Assembly (NCBI GenBank): GCA_019637155.1
Contig: JAHBWE010000014.1
Coordinates: 248,001-312,000 of the forward strand
Direction of reading: 5' to 3'
Length of the DNA: 64,000 nt
Source: Labilithrix sp.
GTDB lineage: Bacteria > Myxococcota_A > Polyangia > Polyangiales > Polyangiaceae
The notes beneath the pieces were generated by a model. It searched no databases, was not told where the DNA came from, and saw only the letters and a list, made by a program, of their open reading frames with translations. Every line of letters starts with the position of its first letter. The first letter of the stretch is position 1. The translations under genes and the position numbers were made by a program. Positions 8,491-17,553 of the stretch are shown piece after piece.

Positions 8491-8856
8491 GCGCGGCTGC
8501 TCTCGTGAACCATCACGCGCGGCTCGTCAAGCGACGCGGACTCGCGTGCGTTCGACGAGCTGGGGACATGATGGTGGGAAGGTCGGTGGAAGCTGTGGAG
8601 AGCGGCGAGGAACAGCGGGGAAAGGTGAAGTGGGTCCCACCTTTCGGACCGCGGGGGAGTTGGCCCGTGCGGACACGCAAAGAGCAAGCGCTCGGATCTG
8701 CGGGTTGTCGGGCTCGGTGTGCTCGTGAGCGAGACGGTTCCGCTCAGCAACCTGGTCGCGCTCTCTCTCCGACCTCGATCCGCCAGCCACTTCTCCATAG
8801 CGCGACGTCGCGGACGCTCGGTTAGGCTTCGTTCAACTCGACGCTTGGCTGTGCGG
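8491..8856 (+). other. Non-coding gap upstream of the XPB operon
   Basis: About 365 bp between the XPB start (minus strand) and the AlbA-like fragment. Open frames here give only Arg/Ser/Pro-rich shadow sequence with no family likeness. It must contain the promoter of the XPB operon, but I see no clear -35/-10 pair. It is less GC-saturated than neighbouring genes and is probably degraded former coding sequence. Confidence 0.4.
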
Positions 8857-9012
8857 TCGGCGGCCTCTCTTCTCGAGGAGCTGAGCTCGCTCGACGAGTC
8901 GACGACGATCGAAGCGAAGGAGGCCAAGCGCATCGACCGCTCCGTGCTCGAGACGGTATGTGCGTTCTCCACTGAGCCGGGGCTGGAGGTGGCTACCCTC
9001 CGGATCTATCCA
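8857..9012 (+). pseudogene. AlbA/Schlafen-type ATP-binding domain fragment
   Basis: About 45 residues match the beginning of the AlbA_2/Schlafen domain: LLEELSSLDESTTIEAKEAK, then RIDRSVLETVCAFSTEPGL. In this family the E-x-K (here IEAK) and the E-x-VCAFAN-x-PGL-GGG-Y segment form the nucleotide-binding core. Right after PGL the reading frame breaks: the GGGY codons are present in the next frame (gga-ggt-ggc-tac would need one more g), so a single-base loss has occurred. The sequence then stops resembling the family and runs into tandem repeats. Such domains are common in defence and regulatory proteins. It is a dead remnant, oriented like the SNF2 remnant that follows. Confidence 0.55.
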
Positions 9013-9025
9013 GTGCCCCTCTCAC

Positions 9026-9110
9026 GGATCCCCACCAGGTGAGGGCGGATTCCCCACCAGGTGACGGCGGATCCCCACCAGGTGAGGGCGGATCCCCACC
9101 AGGTCGGCTC
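9026..9110. repeat. Four ~21-bp tandem repeats between two gene remnants
   Basis: Units begin at 9026, 9047, 9069 and 9090 with consensus ggatccccaccaggtgaggg followed by c. Units 1 and 3 are identical, unit 2 has an inserted t and a g-to-c change, and unit 4 diverges after ccaggt. Each unit contains the short dyad CACC-A-GGTG. They join the AlbA-like fragment directly to the SNF2-like fragment. They may be a repeat-mediated deletion joint or expanded coding repeats of a lost protein. Confidence 0.85.
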
Positions 9111-9870
9111 CAAACCGGTCGCGCTCGAGCTTCCCCCGGAGCTCGCCGAGCACATACGTGCGGCGGGTTCGCGCCCGCGCAAAGCGAAGGCTCATCAACA
9201 CGCTGCAGGAGGGCAAGAGCCTCGTCGAGATGATCACGGGCCACCGCCACGACGATCTCGAGACGCGCGCCACGGTGCAGAACTGCATGCGCCTCTACCA
9301 GCGCCTCGTCACGCTCGGGACGCGCTGGAAGCCGGACTACAAGATCCAGCTCCAGGTCGACAAGCCGGAGATCGACTGCGAGGCGTCGCTGGACGAGATC
9401 CGCGACGTAGGACGTGGCACCGTGCTCCAGCTCGAGCAAGTCCTGACGAGGCTGCGCCTCCCGACGATCCTCGCGAACCTCACCCCCGGCGAGAAGACGA
9501 TCATCTACACGCACTACGTCGATGGCATCGCAGGGCCGCTCCGCGAGGCCATCGAGCGGGCGGGCTACCGCGCCGGGCTCTTCACCGGCGAGACGGACGA
9601 CGCGCACCTCAAGGAGCTCTTGAAGCCGGACGGGAGCATCGACGTGCTCGTGGCCTCGAGTCGCATCGGCACCGGCGTCAACGGGCTCCAGTACGTCTGC
9701 AACAAGCTGATCATCAACTCGCTTCCGTGGACGACGCGGCGTATGAGTAGCTCATCGGGGCGCCTCTATCGGCAAGGAGCCGCTTCGACAAGGTGCGCGT
9801 CATCATCCCAGTGACCTTCGCGACGGTGAAGGGCGAGCGCTGGTCCTACTGCGAGTCGAAGCTGCTCTCC
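9111..9870 (+). pseudogene. SNF2-family helicase, C-terminal remnant with several frameshifts
   Basis: The main frame (from about 9158) encodes a SNF2 helicase C-terminal domain: RAKRRLINTLQEGKSLVEMI and TGHRHDDLETRA, then PGEKTIIYTHYVDGI (motif IV), FTGETDDAH, and DVLVASSRIGTGVNGLQYVC with KLIINSLPW (motif V). The motif VI segment that should read YEQLIGRLYRQG is split: AAYE then an amber codon in frame 1, GRLYRQG in frame 2, and FDKVRVIIPVTFATVKGERW back in frame 1. An upstream shift near 9155-9165 separates ELPPELAEHI (frame 1) from the main frame. At least three indels and one stop are therefore present, and the N-terminal ATPase half is missing. Similar helicases occur in phage-defence systems such as DISARM. 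It cannot be functional. Confidence 0.75.
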
Positions 9871-9873
9871 CTA

Positions 9874-10863
9874 TCAACCGGGGAGCGGAGCGCGACGCGG
9901 GCCCTTGACGATCGTTCGGAGCGGGGCCTGCGCGAGGAGGCTCCCGACGAGGTGCTCGACCCACGCCGAGGCCTCGAGCGACGCGACCGGCACTCCGAGG
10001 CGTCGCTTCGCCGCGACGTACGCGGGATGCTCGCGCGCGACGTCCGGGAGCCGGAGATACACGGCATGGAACGCGCGGACCGACGCGGCGTGGATGGCGC
10101 GCTCTCGTGCGCCCCACCGGAGCTGGAAGTCGGCGCGCAGGCGCGGCGGGAGGAGGGCGGCGGTCATGACCTCCGTCCATCGCGCGAGCGGTGCGTAGCC
10201 CGGCCGCCGCGGCGTCAGGAGGAAGCGCGCGGTCTCCCTCGCGCGCTCGCCGACCGCGATCGCCGGCGAAGCGAGCATCGCCGCGAAGTAGGCGCGGAAG
10301 GCGGGCCCGTCCGGCGGCAGGACGGCGTCCGAGATCCCGAAGAGGCGCGCGAAGCGCTTGGTCTCGTCGTAGTACCGATCGCGCTCGGTGTCGGTGAGCG
10401 GTCGAACGAGCGCGTCGTAGACGAGGAGCGCGGAGTCGACGAGCGTGGCATGGACCCACATGAGCGCGTCCTCGTCGTTCGCGTCGTAGCGGTCTCCGCG
10501 ACGGAGCGCGCCGACGTCCTCGTCGATGACGCCGTGCACGTGGCGATGCACGGCATGCACGCGGCGCGCGCTCGCGACCGCGCTCTCGAGGTCGCCGAAG
10601 ACCATCGCGTACACGTTGTCGAACGTGCGCTGGAAGCGCCCGAGCGGATCGACGCGCGTCGACGACTGCTTCGCGATCGCGTGAGCGACGAAGGGGTGCG
10701 CGAGCTGAAGGAGCGCCGCGCGCCCCGCGCCGGCGAAGAGCGCCGCCTCTCGATCGATGCTCCACATGAGCGACGAGGGCCCGAAGACGCCGCCCCGCGG
10801 GTCGCGCACGCCCGCGCGCACCACGGCGATCCCCGCTTCGAGCTGCTCCTTCGAAACGATCAT
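9874..10863 (-). CDS. Oxygenase MpaB-like family protein (DUF2236)
   Basis: A 329-residue protein from ATG 10863 (AGAGG just upstream). It matches the DUF2236/MpaB-like family: SLMWSIDREAALFAGAGRAA near residues 32-51, then LLQLAHPFVAHAI, the histidine-rich VHAVHRHVHGV, and DALMWVHATLVDSALLVYDA about 50 residues later. Those conserved His/Asp positions are the ones proposed to bind a cofactor or metal in MpaB (oxidative cleavage in mycophenolic acid synthesis) and Lcp-type rubber oxygenases. The substrate here is unknown. The gene abuts the SNF2 remnant (stop at 9874) and is divergent from the lipoprotein gene at 11008. It looks intact, so it marks the right edge of the degraded zone. Confidence 0.8.
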   Translation of the reverse strand: MIVSKEQLEAGIAVVRAGVRDPRGGVFGPSSLMWSIDREAALFAGAGRAALLQLAHPFVAHAIAKQSSTRVDPLGRFQRTFDNVYAMVFGDLESAVASARRVHAVHRHVHGVIDEDVGALRRGDRYDANDEDALMWVHATLVDSALLVYDALVRPLTDTERDRYYDETKRFARLFGISDAVLPPDGPAFRAYFAAMLASPAIAVGERARETARFLLTPRRPGYAPLARWTEVMTAALLPPRLRADFQLRWGARERAIHAASVRAFHAVYLRLPDVAREHPAYVAAKRRLGVPVASLEASAWVEHLVGSLLAQAPLRTIVKGPRRAPLPG

Positions 10864-11007
10864 CCTCTTGTTGGCTAGCACATGGGCGCGTCGCGACTCG
10901 CAACTGCGGCGATGAAGCACGCCGTTGCACGCGAGGTGCGATCGCCTCGCTGTTGTACGCCAAACGGAGGAATTGCGACGTCGCGGGCGTTTGGATAACT
11001 CACCGTT

Positions 11008-12276
11008 ATGAATTACGCCGGACGTTGCTTGCTCATCGCCTTGTCGGTTGCCACGCCTTTGTTCTTCGCGTGCACCGAGAGCGAGACGGGCGGGGTCGAT
11101 CCGGATGCGGGAGTCGACGGGGGCGTCGAGGCCGAAGCGGGGTTGGGTGGGTGCCTCGAGATCACGGAAGACGTCCGCGCCGACACGGTTTGGGAGAAAC
11201 GCATGACCGATCCCGACGCGGCCGACGCGCCCGATGTCTGTGTGCGCGGGACGATCACGGTGCAGGGGGTTCACCTCACCATCGCCGCCGGCGTTCGTGT
11301 CGAGTTCGGTCCGGCGGCGTCCCTCCGAGTCTCCTCCGCCGAGGGCTCCGCGTTGACCGCGGAGGGCACGGCCGAGAAGCGGATCACCCTCTACGGTTCT
11401 TCGGCGGAGCCGGGCTGGTGGGACGGTCTCGAGATCGAGTCGGCGGATCCTCGCAACAAGCTCGCGCACATCCTGATCCGTGACGCGGGCGGTGGGCGCT
11501 CCGTGACCGCGGACGACACGCTCGGCAGGCAGCAGGCGGCCATCGTCCTCGACGCCGAGCCGGGGCGCCCGGCGGAGGCCTCGCTTCGCGACATCACCTT
11601 CGAAGACAACGCCGGCTGGGGCCTCATCGTCGAGGGGATCTCGGACGCCTCCGCCCTCGCGAACCTCGGCTTCGTGCGCAACGCGGACGGCGCAGCCATC
11701 CTCTCTCAGCGCAACGTGCACAAGATCGACAACTTCACCTTCGAGGGGAACGGCTTCGACGGCGTCGCGATCACGTCGATCGTCAACCTCGAGCTGCCCT
11801 CGGCCGTGACGTGGAAGGCCCTCGGCGGTGGCGCGAAGTACTGGGTGCGCGAGTCGCTCACGTTCCTCACGAGCCTGACGATCGAGCCGGGCGCCAAGTT
11901 CCAGCTCGCAGCCGGTACGGCCCTCTCGTTCCCCCAGAACGCGAGCAACACGCGCGCAGAGGTGGTGATCGTGGGAACCGCGGAGAACAAGATCTCCTTC
12001 GAGGGCGAGCAGGCCGTGGCGGGCCACTGGGAGGGCATCGAGGTGACGACCGGCCACGCGGCGAACAAGATCCACCACGCCGAGATCGGCCACGCGGTGA
12101 AAGGGATCCGTCTCCGCAAGGCCGGCGCGTTCCCGGGCGCGGTGCTCGACGTGGCCAACACGCGCATCCACGACAGCTCGGCGTGCGGAATAGAGAACAC
12201 CAGCACGACCGACAACACCCTGACGACGACGAACGTGACGTTCGAGAACAACGCCGCCGACAACTGCACGCCTTGA
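11008..12276 (+). CDS. Lipoprotein with parallel beta-helix repeats
   Basis: A 422-residue precursor. The signal peptide ends in the lipobox LFFAC (Cys22), followed by an Asp/Gly/Ala-rich linker typical of this genome. The remainder shows a right-handed beta-helix pattern: GTITVQGVHLTIAAGVRVEF and GSALTAEGTAEKRITLYGSS are strand-turn repeats, and a second set follows from about residue 265 (LTIEPGAKFQLAAGTALSF, then IVGTAENKISFEGEQ). Such surface proteins bind or cleave polysaccharides or act as adhesins; no catalytic residues are obvious. The start is ATG 11008 with no clear Shine-Dalgarno. Function unknown beyond the fold. Confidence 0.75.
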   Translation: MNYAGRCLLIALSVATPLFFACTESETGGVDPDAGVDGGVEAEAGLGGCLEITEDVRADTVWEKRMTDPDAADAPDVCVRGTITVQGVHLTIAAGVRVEFGPAASLRVSSAEGSALTAEGTAEKRITLYGSSAEPGWWDGLEIESADPRNKLAHILIRDAGGGRSVTADDTLGRQQAAIVLDAEPGRPAEASLRDITFEDNAGWGLIVEGISDASALANLGFVRNADGAAILSQRNVHKIDNFTFEGNGFDGVAITSIVNLELPSAVTWKALGGGAKYWVRESLTFLTSLTIEPGAKFQLAAGTALSFPQNASNTRAEVVIVGTAENKISFEGEQAVAGHWEGIEVTTGHAANKIHHAEIGHAVKGIRLRKAGAFPGAVLDVANTRIHDSSACGIENTSTTDNTLTTTNVTFENNAADNCTP

Positions 12277-12402
12277 TCGACGGCCGCGCGGCACGTTCGC
12301 GGGGGGCGACGACGGTGTTGAGCCGGTGCGCACGCGTCGAGTACGTTGTTCGTTGGAGCGGTGACGACGACGGGGAGTTCACCGAGAGCAACGACGTCAG
12401 GG

Positions 12403-15381
12403 ATGGGGGGCGCGCTCGCGCGGCTCTTCAAGCTGCGTCTGGGCGAGGCGCTTCCGACGCTCACGATGTTCGGGATGTTCTTCTGCGTCGTCGGGGCGTT
12501 CGTCATCGGGCGCGCGGTGCGCGACACGCTCTTCCTCGCGGCCATGCCGGCGTCGAGGCTCGCGCCGGTGTACGTCGGGCAGTCGGTCGCGCTCGCGGTC
12601 GTCAGCTCCGCGTACGCGATCGTCGCGCAGCGTGTTCGCCGCGGGGCGAACGGGCGCGCGCGGCTCATCGTCGTCACGCCGGTCGTCCTCGGGCTCTCCC
12701 TCCTCGGCGCGCGCGCGCTCCTCGGGTCCGGTCATTGGATCCTCTACGTGCTCTACCTATGGGTCGAGGTGATCGGCACGGTCTCGCTCCTCGAGTTCTG
12801 GTCGTTCGCGAACGAGCGCTATCACGCGCGTGACGCGAAGCGGCTCTTCGGCCTCATCGCCGCGGGGAGCACGGTGGCGACGATCCTCGTGGGGCTCGTC
12901 GTGTCCGGCCTCGCGCCGCGGATAGGCGCGAGCAACCTGCTCTTCCTCTCTGCCGGGCTCCTCCTCGCCGCCGCGGCGCTCGGCAGCGTCGCCGCGAAGC
13001 GTCTCTCGGGTCATCACCCGTCGTCGCTGTCGCCGCCGCCGCCAGGCGCGCGTCTGGTCAAGCGCGAGGAGGCGATGGAGCGACGCGTGCTCCGAGCGCC
13101 GCACGCGATCGCGATCGCGCTCGTCGTGCTCATGACGACGCTCGTGGTGACGCTCGTCGACTTTCAGTTCAAGGCGATCGCGGGGCAGACGTTCGGGGCG
13201 GACAGGGACGCGCTCGCGTCGTACTTCGGCACGTTCTACAGCGTGAGCGGCGGCGTCGCGCTCTTCGTTCAGCTCGGGATCACGGGACGCCTGCTCGAGC
13301 GCTTCGGCGTCGTCGGAACGCTCGGCGTCCTGCCGCTCCTCCTCCTCGGCGGATCGGCGGCGCTGTTCGTTCATCCGTTGCTCTGGGCCGCGACGTTCGC
13401 GAAGGGGTCCGACAGCGTCCTCCGCTACACGTTGAACGACGCAGGCATGCAGCTCCTCTACATGCCTCTCGCCGCGGACGCTCGCGGGCGCACGAAGGCG
13501 TTCGTCGAGGGCCTCGTCAAACCAGGGGCGCAGGCCATCGCGGGCGCCGGTGTTCTCTTCTGGGGAGCGACGTCGGCGGCGATCGCGCCGCTGTCGGTGG
13601 GCGCGATCCTGCTCACGGTGGTCTGGATCCTCGTGCTCGTGCGTGCTCGCGGGACGTACGTCGACGCGCTGCGCGAGACCCTCCGCACGAGGCGCGCGCG
13701 ACTCGTCGGGCGCGATGACGAGCTCGCGCTCTCCTCGTATGCGTCGGTCGTCGAGCAAACGCTCCGGCAGGAGGAAGACGACGAGGACCTCGAGCACTCG
13801 ATCGAGCTCGCGATGAGCCTCCCCAAGGATCTGCTCCCCGCCGTCATCCCGCTCTTCGAGCATCCACGCGCCGTCGTCCGGAAGATGGCGTGCGAGTACG
13901 CCGTCGCGCACCACGCCAAGCCGACGCGGGCGAGCGACTCGAACGAGGCGCGCGCGGCTCGAATCGAGCGGCTCGTCGAGGCGCGCATCGATGACGTCGA
14001 CGCCGACGTTCGCGCGGCCGCGATCGCGGGCTACTGCTCCCTCCTCGGCGCGGAGGGCCTACCGCGCGTGATGCAACAGCTCGAGCGCATGCGCCACGAC
14101 GGCGATCGCGTGCGCCGCGAGCAAGCCGCGACGGCGCTGGGCGTGCCCGATCCTCGGTTCGCGGAGCTCCTCCTGCCGATGCTCGCGGATCGCGACGGCG
14201 GTGTGCGAAGAGCGGCGATCGCGTCCGCGGCGAAGATCGGCTCGGCGGAGCTCGTCGCGCCGCTCGTCCGGGCGCTCGGGGATCCCGCCATCGCCCGTGA
14301 CGCGGCGTCTGCGCTCTCTCGATTCGATCGCGCGTCGCACGTCACGTCGCACGTCACGTCGCACATCGAGGAGGCGCTCGGTGAGCTGCTCGCGGATCCG
14401 AGGAAGCCTCTCGGTCGCGAGCACGTGCCGTCGATCCTCGGGCGGCTCGCGACCCCAAAGGCGATCGAGCTCCTCACGGCGGCGCTCGAGTCGAAGGAGG
14501 AGGCGCTCCGTCGCGCCGCCGCGCAGTCGCTCGCGCGCGCCTCGACCTCGACCTCGACCTCGACCGAGAGACCGCGAGGGAGCGACGGCGACGCGGAGTC
14601 GCTGCCGATCGATCGCGAGCGTCTCACGCGCGCGTGCTCCAAGGAGATCGCCCTCGCGTACCGCGCGATCGCCGCCGCGGAGGCCATCGAGCCGAACGTG
14701 CGCTTCACGCATCACGGCGCCTCGCAGCTGCCGAACGTCGGCGACGGAGGCGCGGCGGCGGCGCTGCTCGTGTCGGCGCTCCTCGAGCAGCGCGAGGGCG
14801 CGCAGGATCGAGCCTTCGCGATCGTCCAGGTGCTCTTTCCTGCGTCGGACGCGGTGGCGCTCCGCGAAGGAATGAAGGAGCGCGACGCGATCCGTCACGC
14901 GAACGCGATCGAGATCCTCGACAGCACGCTCGACGGCCCGATCCGCCAGCAGCTCTTGCCGCTCCTCGACGACTCGCATCGCTTGGAGAAGCTCGCCGCG
15001 GGCGCTCGCTTCTTCGATCTGCCGGCGTTCGATTCGCCCGAGGAGTGGATCGCCAGGCTGCTCGACGATGACTGCCCGTGGGTCGCCGCGTGCGCGGCGC
15101 ACTACATCGGCGCGAGCGCGACTCACTCGCCCGCGTCGTTCGTGCCGCGTCTCCGGGAGATCGTCGAGCAGCGAAGCGCGGCGCCGATCGTGCGGGAGAG
15201 CGCGCTCGCGGCGCTCGAGGAGCTGTGCGGCGCGAAGGAGATCGGCGAGCTCGCGCGTCGCCTGCTCGCCGATGACTCCGCTGCATCTTTCGCGCCGCTC
15301 GTTCGTCGCGCCGAGCACATCCACGCGCGTGCAGACCGAGGTGACGACGCGAACGGGAACGCGAAGGAGATCGCTTCATGA
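12403..15381 (+). CDS. ADP/ATP-carrier-like (NTT) membrane protein fused to HEAT repeats
   Basis: I take ATG 12403 (992 residues) as start; an earlier in-frame ATG at 12346 would add residues without membrane character. Residues about 1-430 form a roughly 12-helix transporter-like domain with features of the Npt1/Npt2 nucleotide-transporter family (GEALPTLTMFGMFFCVVGAF, VIGRAVRDTLFL, EFWSFANERYHARDAKRLFG). Residues from about 450 to the end are HEAT repeats, e.g. LPKDLLPAVIPLFEHPRAVV and RREQAATALGVPDPRFAELL. Low-complexity S/T runs at about residue 720 come from a ctcgac repeat. Its last codons overlap the next gene (ATGA at 15378), a cyclic-nucleotide-binding protein. Known NTTs exchange ATP/ADP in intracellular bacteria; in free-living bacteria the role is open. 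Confidence 0.8.
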   Translation: MGGALARLFKLRLGEALPTLTMFGMFFCVVGAFVIGRAVRDTLFLAAMPASRLAPVYVGQSVALAVVSSAYAIVAQRVRRGANGRARLIVVTPVVLGLSLLGARALLGSGHWILYVLYLWVEVIGTVSLLEFWSFANERYHARDAKRLFGLIAAGSTVATILVGLVVSGLAPRIGASNLLFLSAGLLLAAAALGSVAAKRLSGHHPSSLSPPPPGARLVKREEAMERRVLRAPHAIAIALVVLMTTLVVTLVDFQFKAIAGQTFGADRDALASYFGTFYSVSGGVALFVQLGITGRLLERFGVVGTLGVLPLLLLGGSAALFVHPLLWAATFAKGSDSVLRYTLNDAGMQLLYMPLAADARGRTKAFVEGLVKPGAQAIAGAGVLFWGATSAAIAPLSVGAILLTVVWILVLVRARGTYVDALRETLRTRRARLVGRDDELALSSYASVVEQTLRQEEDDEDLEHSIELAMSLPKDLLPAVIPLFEHPRAVVRKMACEYAVAHHAKPTRASDSNEARAARIERLVEARIDDVDADVRAAAIAGYCSLLGAEGLPRVMQQLERMRHDGDRVRREQAATALGVPDPRFAELLLPMLADRDGGVRRAAIASAAKIGSAELVAPLVRALGDPAIARDAASALSRFDRASHVTSHVTSHIEEALGELLADPRKPLGREHVPSILGRLATPKAIELLTAALESKEEALRRAAAQSLARASTSTSTSTERPRGSDGDAESLPIDRERLTRACSKEIALAYRAIAAAEAIEPNVRFTHHGASQLPNVGDGGAAAALLVSALLEQREGAQDRAFAIVQVLFPASDAVALREGMKERDAIRHANAIEILDSTLDGPIRQQLLPLLDDSHRLEKLAAGARFFDLPAFDSPEEWIARLLDDDCPWVAACAAHYIGASATHSPASFVPRLREIVEQRSAAPIVRESALAALEELCGAKEIGELARRLLADDSAASFAPLVRRAEHIHARADRGDDANGNAKEIAS

Positions 15382-15830
15382 TCACGACGGCCGAGAAGGT
15401 GCTCTTCCTCAAGGGCATCGAGCTCTTCTCCGCGATCCCGAGCGCCGACCTCGTCGGCGTCGCGCTCGTCACCGAAGAGGTCGAGCATCGCGCCGGAGAG
15501 GTCCTGATGCGTGAAGGAGAGATCGCGAACACGCTCTATCTGATCCTCGAAGGCACGGTCATCGTGACGAAGGGGGAGCGTGTCCTCGCCGAGCTCGGCG
15601 AGCGCGAGGTCGTCGGCGAGATGGCGCTCCTCGACGCCGCGCCGCGGAGCGCCACCGTCAGCGCCGCGACGGACGTGTCGACGCTCGAGCTGCATCGCGA
15701 TCCCTTCGAGCAGATCATGTCCGACCGCCCGGAGATCGGCCGCGGCATCATCAAGGTGCTGACCCAGCGTCTTCGCACCTCCTCCGCGCTGACGCCGGAA
15801 GCCGTCGAACGCCGCAGCACCGTGGGCTGA
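15378..15830 (+). CDS. Cyclic-nucleotide-binding domain protein
   Basis: A 150-residue protein made almost entirely of one cNMP-binding domain. GEVLMREGEIANTLYLILEG (about residues 39-58) and the phosphate-binding cassette GEMALLDAAPRSATV (about 77-91) with the conserved Glu and Arg are present, so nucleotide binding is plausible. There is no DNA-binding domain, so it is not a Crp regulator. The ATG overlaps the stop of the NTT-HEAT gene by four bases, implying coupled translation and probably a physical or functional partnership, for example nucleotide-dependent control of the carrier. In other bacteria such domains are sometimes fused to the same kind of carrier. Confidence 0.8.
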   Translation: MITTAEKVLFLKGIELFSAIPSADLVGVALVTEEVEHRAGEVLMREGEIANTLYLILEGTVIVTKGERVLAELGEREVVGEMALLDAAPRSATVSAATDVSTLELHRDPFEQIMSDRPEIGRGIIKVLTQRLRTSSALTPEAVERRSTVG

Positions 15831-15974
15831 CCCGCCGGTCTCCCCGCTCATCGCGGCTGTTCCTGAGATGAGCACGATCGCATCGACGGTTCGATGAACG
15901 CGTCGAGGTCCCGGGAGCTTCACGATCACGAGCCGTCGTCCGTAGCGCGGCAGCGGGTCGCGGATGCTCCTAAC

Positions 15975-16772
15975 TCACTGCAGGAGCTCCTCCCAGCGCT
16001 CCGCCGAAGTGCTGACCATGTCCGAGGAGTGTGTGGCGACGCGCCCCTTGCAGAACTGGTCGAGGCCGCCGATCGCTTTGCGCGAGACGTAGCTCTCCTT
16101 CTCGGTGAGCTCGAGGCGATCTCCGTGACGAGGGTAGCGATACGTGAGCGTTCGCCGGATCTTGCCCAGCGGGAGCGTGACGCGGACGACCCGAACGCTC
16201 GCGGGCGGCGCCTTCTCGAGGAGACAAAAGGCGCGGTTCACCTCGGCCGACGCGAGCTCATTTCTCTCGACGTGGAGCGAGGCGCGGAGCTCCCAGCCGA
16301 TGCGCGCGTTCTCGAACGTCGCGGCGGCGAGGCCCATGTCGGCGACCACCTCGCCGCCGTTCGTCGTCACCTTCGGCTGCGCGAAGCGCTCGCGGATGAG
16401 CGTTTCGACGCGCGCGCGCCGCTCCGGCGTCGCGAGGAGCGCCGTGGTGTACATCCCCTTCGAGAGCTGGATGAACGCGTCGAGCTCCTTCTTCGCCGAC
16501 GGGAGTGTGCCCTTCCACTGCCGCCGGCGCGTGCGCATCGCCTCGTCGATGATCTCGTCGAGCAACGCCGTGTCGTCCAGGTTGTAGTCGGCCGTCCCCG
16601 CCCAGGGGGCCGGGTGCTGGAGGTAGGCGGCGCGCACGTACGCTCGCGGATCGGCCACCTCGTCTGCGCGCGCCGTCGCGTCGGCGTCGGCCGATCCGTT
16701 CTTGCCCGATCGACACCCCGCCGCGCACGTCAGGACGACGAGCGCCGCGAACGATAGACTCGCGTACACCAC
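15975..16772 (-). CDS. Lipoprotein of unknown function
   Basis: A 265-residue precursor from GTG 16772 (a second GTG lies at 16769). The lipobox CAAGC puts Cys at residue 20, followed by an Asp/Ala-rich spacer. The mature part is mixed alpha/beta, with LLDEIIDEAMRTRRRQWKG and ELDAFIQLSKGMYTTALLAT near residues 70-110 and a strand-rich C-terminus containing a lone Cys (QFCKGR). I do not recognise a family. The lipoprotein genes downstream at 16830-17477 (same strand) are of similar make-up and also unknown. Confidence 0.6.
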   Translation of the reverse strand: MVYASLSFAALVVLTCAAGCRSGKNGSADADATARADEVADPRAYVRAAYLQHPAPWAGTADYNLDDTALLDEIIDEAMRTRRRQWKGTLPSAKKELDAFIQLSKGMYTTALLATPERRARVETLIRERFAQPKVTTNGGEVVADMGLAAATFENARIGWELRASLHVERNELASAEVNRAFCLLEKAPPASVRVVRVTLPLGKIRRTLTYRYPRHGDRLELTEKESYVSRKAIGGLDQFCKGRVATHSSDMVSTSAERWEELLQ

Positions 16773-16829
16773 GCGCCGAGCGTAGCGGAGGGGGCGCGCA
16801 TTGTCTCGCGAGCGTGCCCTCGGCGCATC

Positions 16830-17477
16830 TCAGTCGAGCATCAGCGTGTCGATCACCCGTCGCAGCTCGCCCGTGAGATCGACGAGGCTGTCGGTCTGAT
16901 GCACGACCTGCACGAGCACGACGCGGTGGTCGTTGCGGGCGAGGAGCTCGAGGCTCGTGTTGACCCACGGCGCCTTCGCGGAGAGGACGCGGCGGCGCAC
17001 GACGTAGGCGCGGGCCTGCGCGTTCCACGTCGCCATCGGGACGCGCTGCTCGAGCAGCTCCGCGCGTGAGGCCTTCGCCGACTCTTCGTAGCGGTCGATC
17101 ACCTCGCGCCAGGGCGCGTCGGGGTGATCGGGCCACTCGTACACCGCGAACACGTACTCCTTCGGCGAGACGTACTGCACGAAGCGGCGGCCCGGCTCGT
17201 TGCTCGCCTTGCGGAGGACCCACTCCGTCGGGCGTGACACGTGGACGTGGCCCGCGAGCACGGAGACGCCGCGATACTCCACGTCTTCGGCCTGCTCCGC
17301 CTTCGCGTCGAGCGGCGGATAGGCCTGCTCGAACAGGTCGACGAGGTCCTTGCTCGCCGTGTCGTAGGCGTAGAACGTGCGGTTCTTCTCGGCGACCGCG
17401 TCGATGCCGCCGCCTCCGCCGCAGCCGGCGACGGTCGCTAGCGCGATTGCGATCGCGAAAAACGAGGCACGCCACAC
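16830..17477 (-). CDS. Lipoprotein of unknown function
   Basis: A 215-residue precursor from GTG 17477, chosen because it gives a clean signal peptide (WRASFFAIAIALATVAGC, Cys19 with my start) followed by a Gly run. The mature protein starts with a helical stretch (NRTFYAYDTASKDLVDLFEQ) and continues as mixed alpha/beta with YEWPDHPDAPWREVIDRYEE in the middle. No family recognised. It is divergent from the lipoprotein gene at 17554 with a 76-bp gap that probably holds promoters for both. Confidence 0.6.
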   Translation of the reverse strand: MWRASFFAIAIALATVAGCGGGGGIDAVAEKNRTFYAYDTASKDLVDLFEQAYPPLDAKAEQAEDVEYRGVSVLAGHVHVSRPTEWVLRKASNEPGRRFVQYVSPKEYVFAVYEWPDHPDAPWREVIDRYEESAKASRAELLEQRVPMATWNAQARAYVVRRRVLSAKAPWVNTSLELLARNDHRVVLVQVVHQTDSLVDLTGELRRVIDTLMLD

Positions 17478-17553
17478 GGGTCCGACGCTACCAGGCGCGC
17501 GCGCGTGCGCCCAAAATTCGGCCCGTTCCGCGCGTGCGGCGTAGAACGGACGA

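Noticed and set aside
9026..9110. Short CRISPR-like array
   Set aside because: The units are contiguous tandem repeats without unique spacers, so it is not a CRISPR array despite the Csb2 fragment 5 kb away.
10973..10999. Promoter TTGCGA/GGATAA upstream of the beta-helix lipoprotein gene
   Set aside because: The spacer is only 14-15 bp and the elements are weak; not enough to report as a feature.
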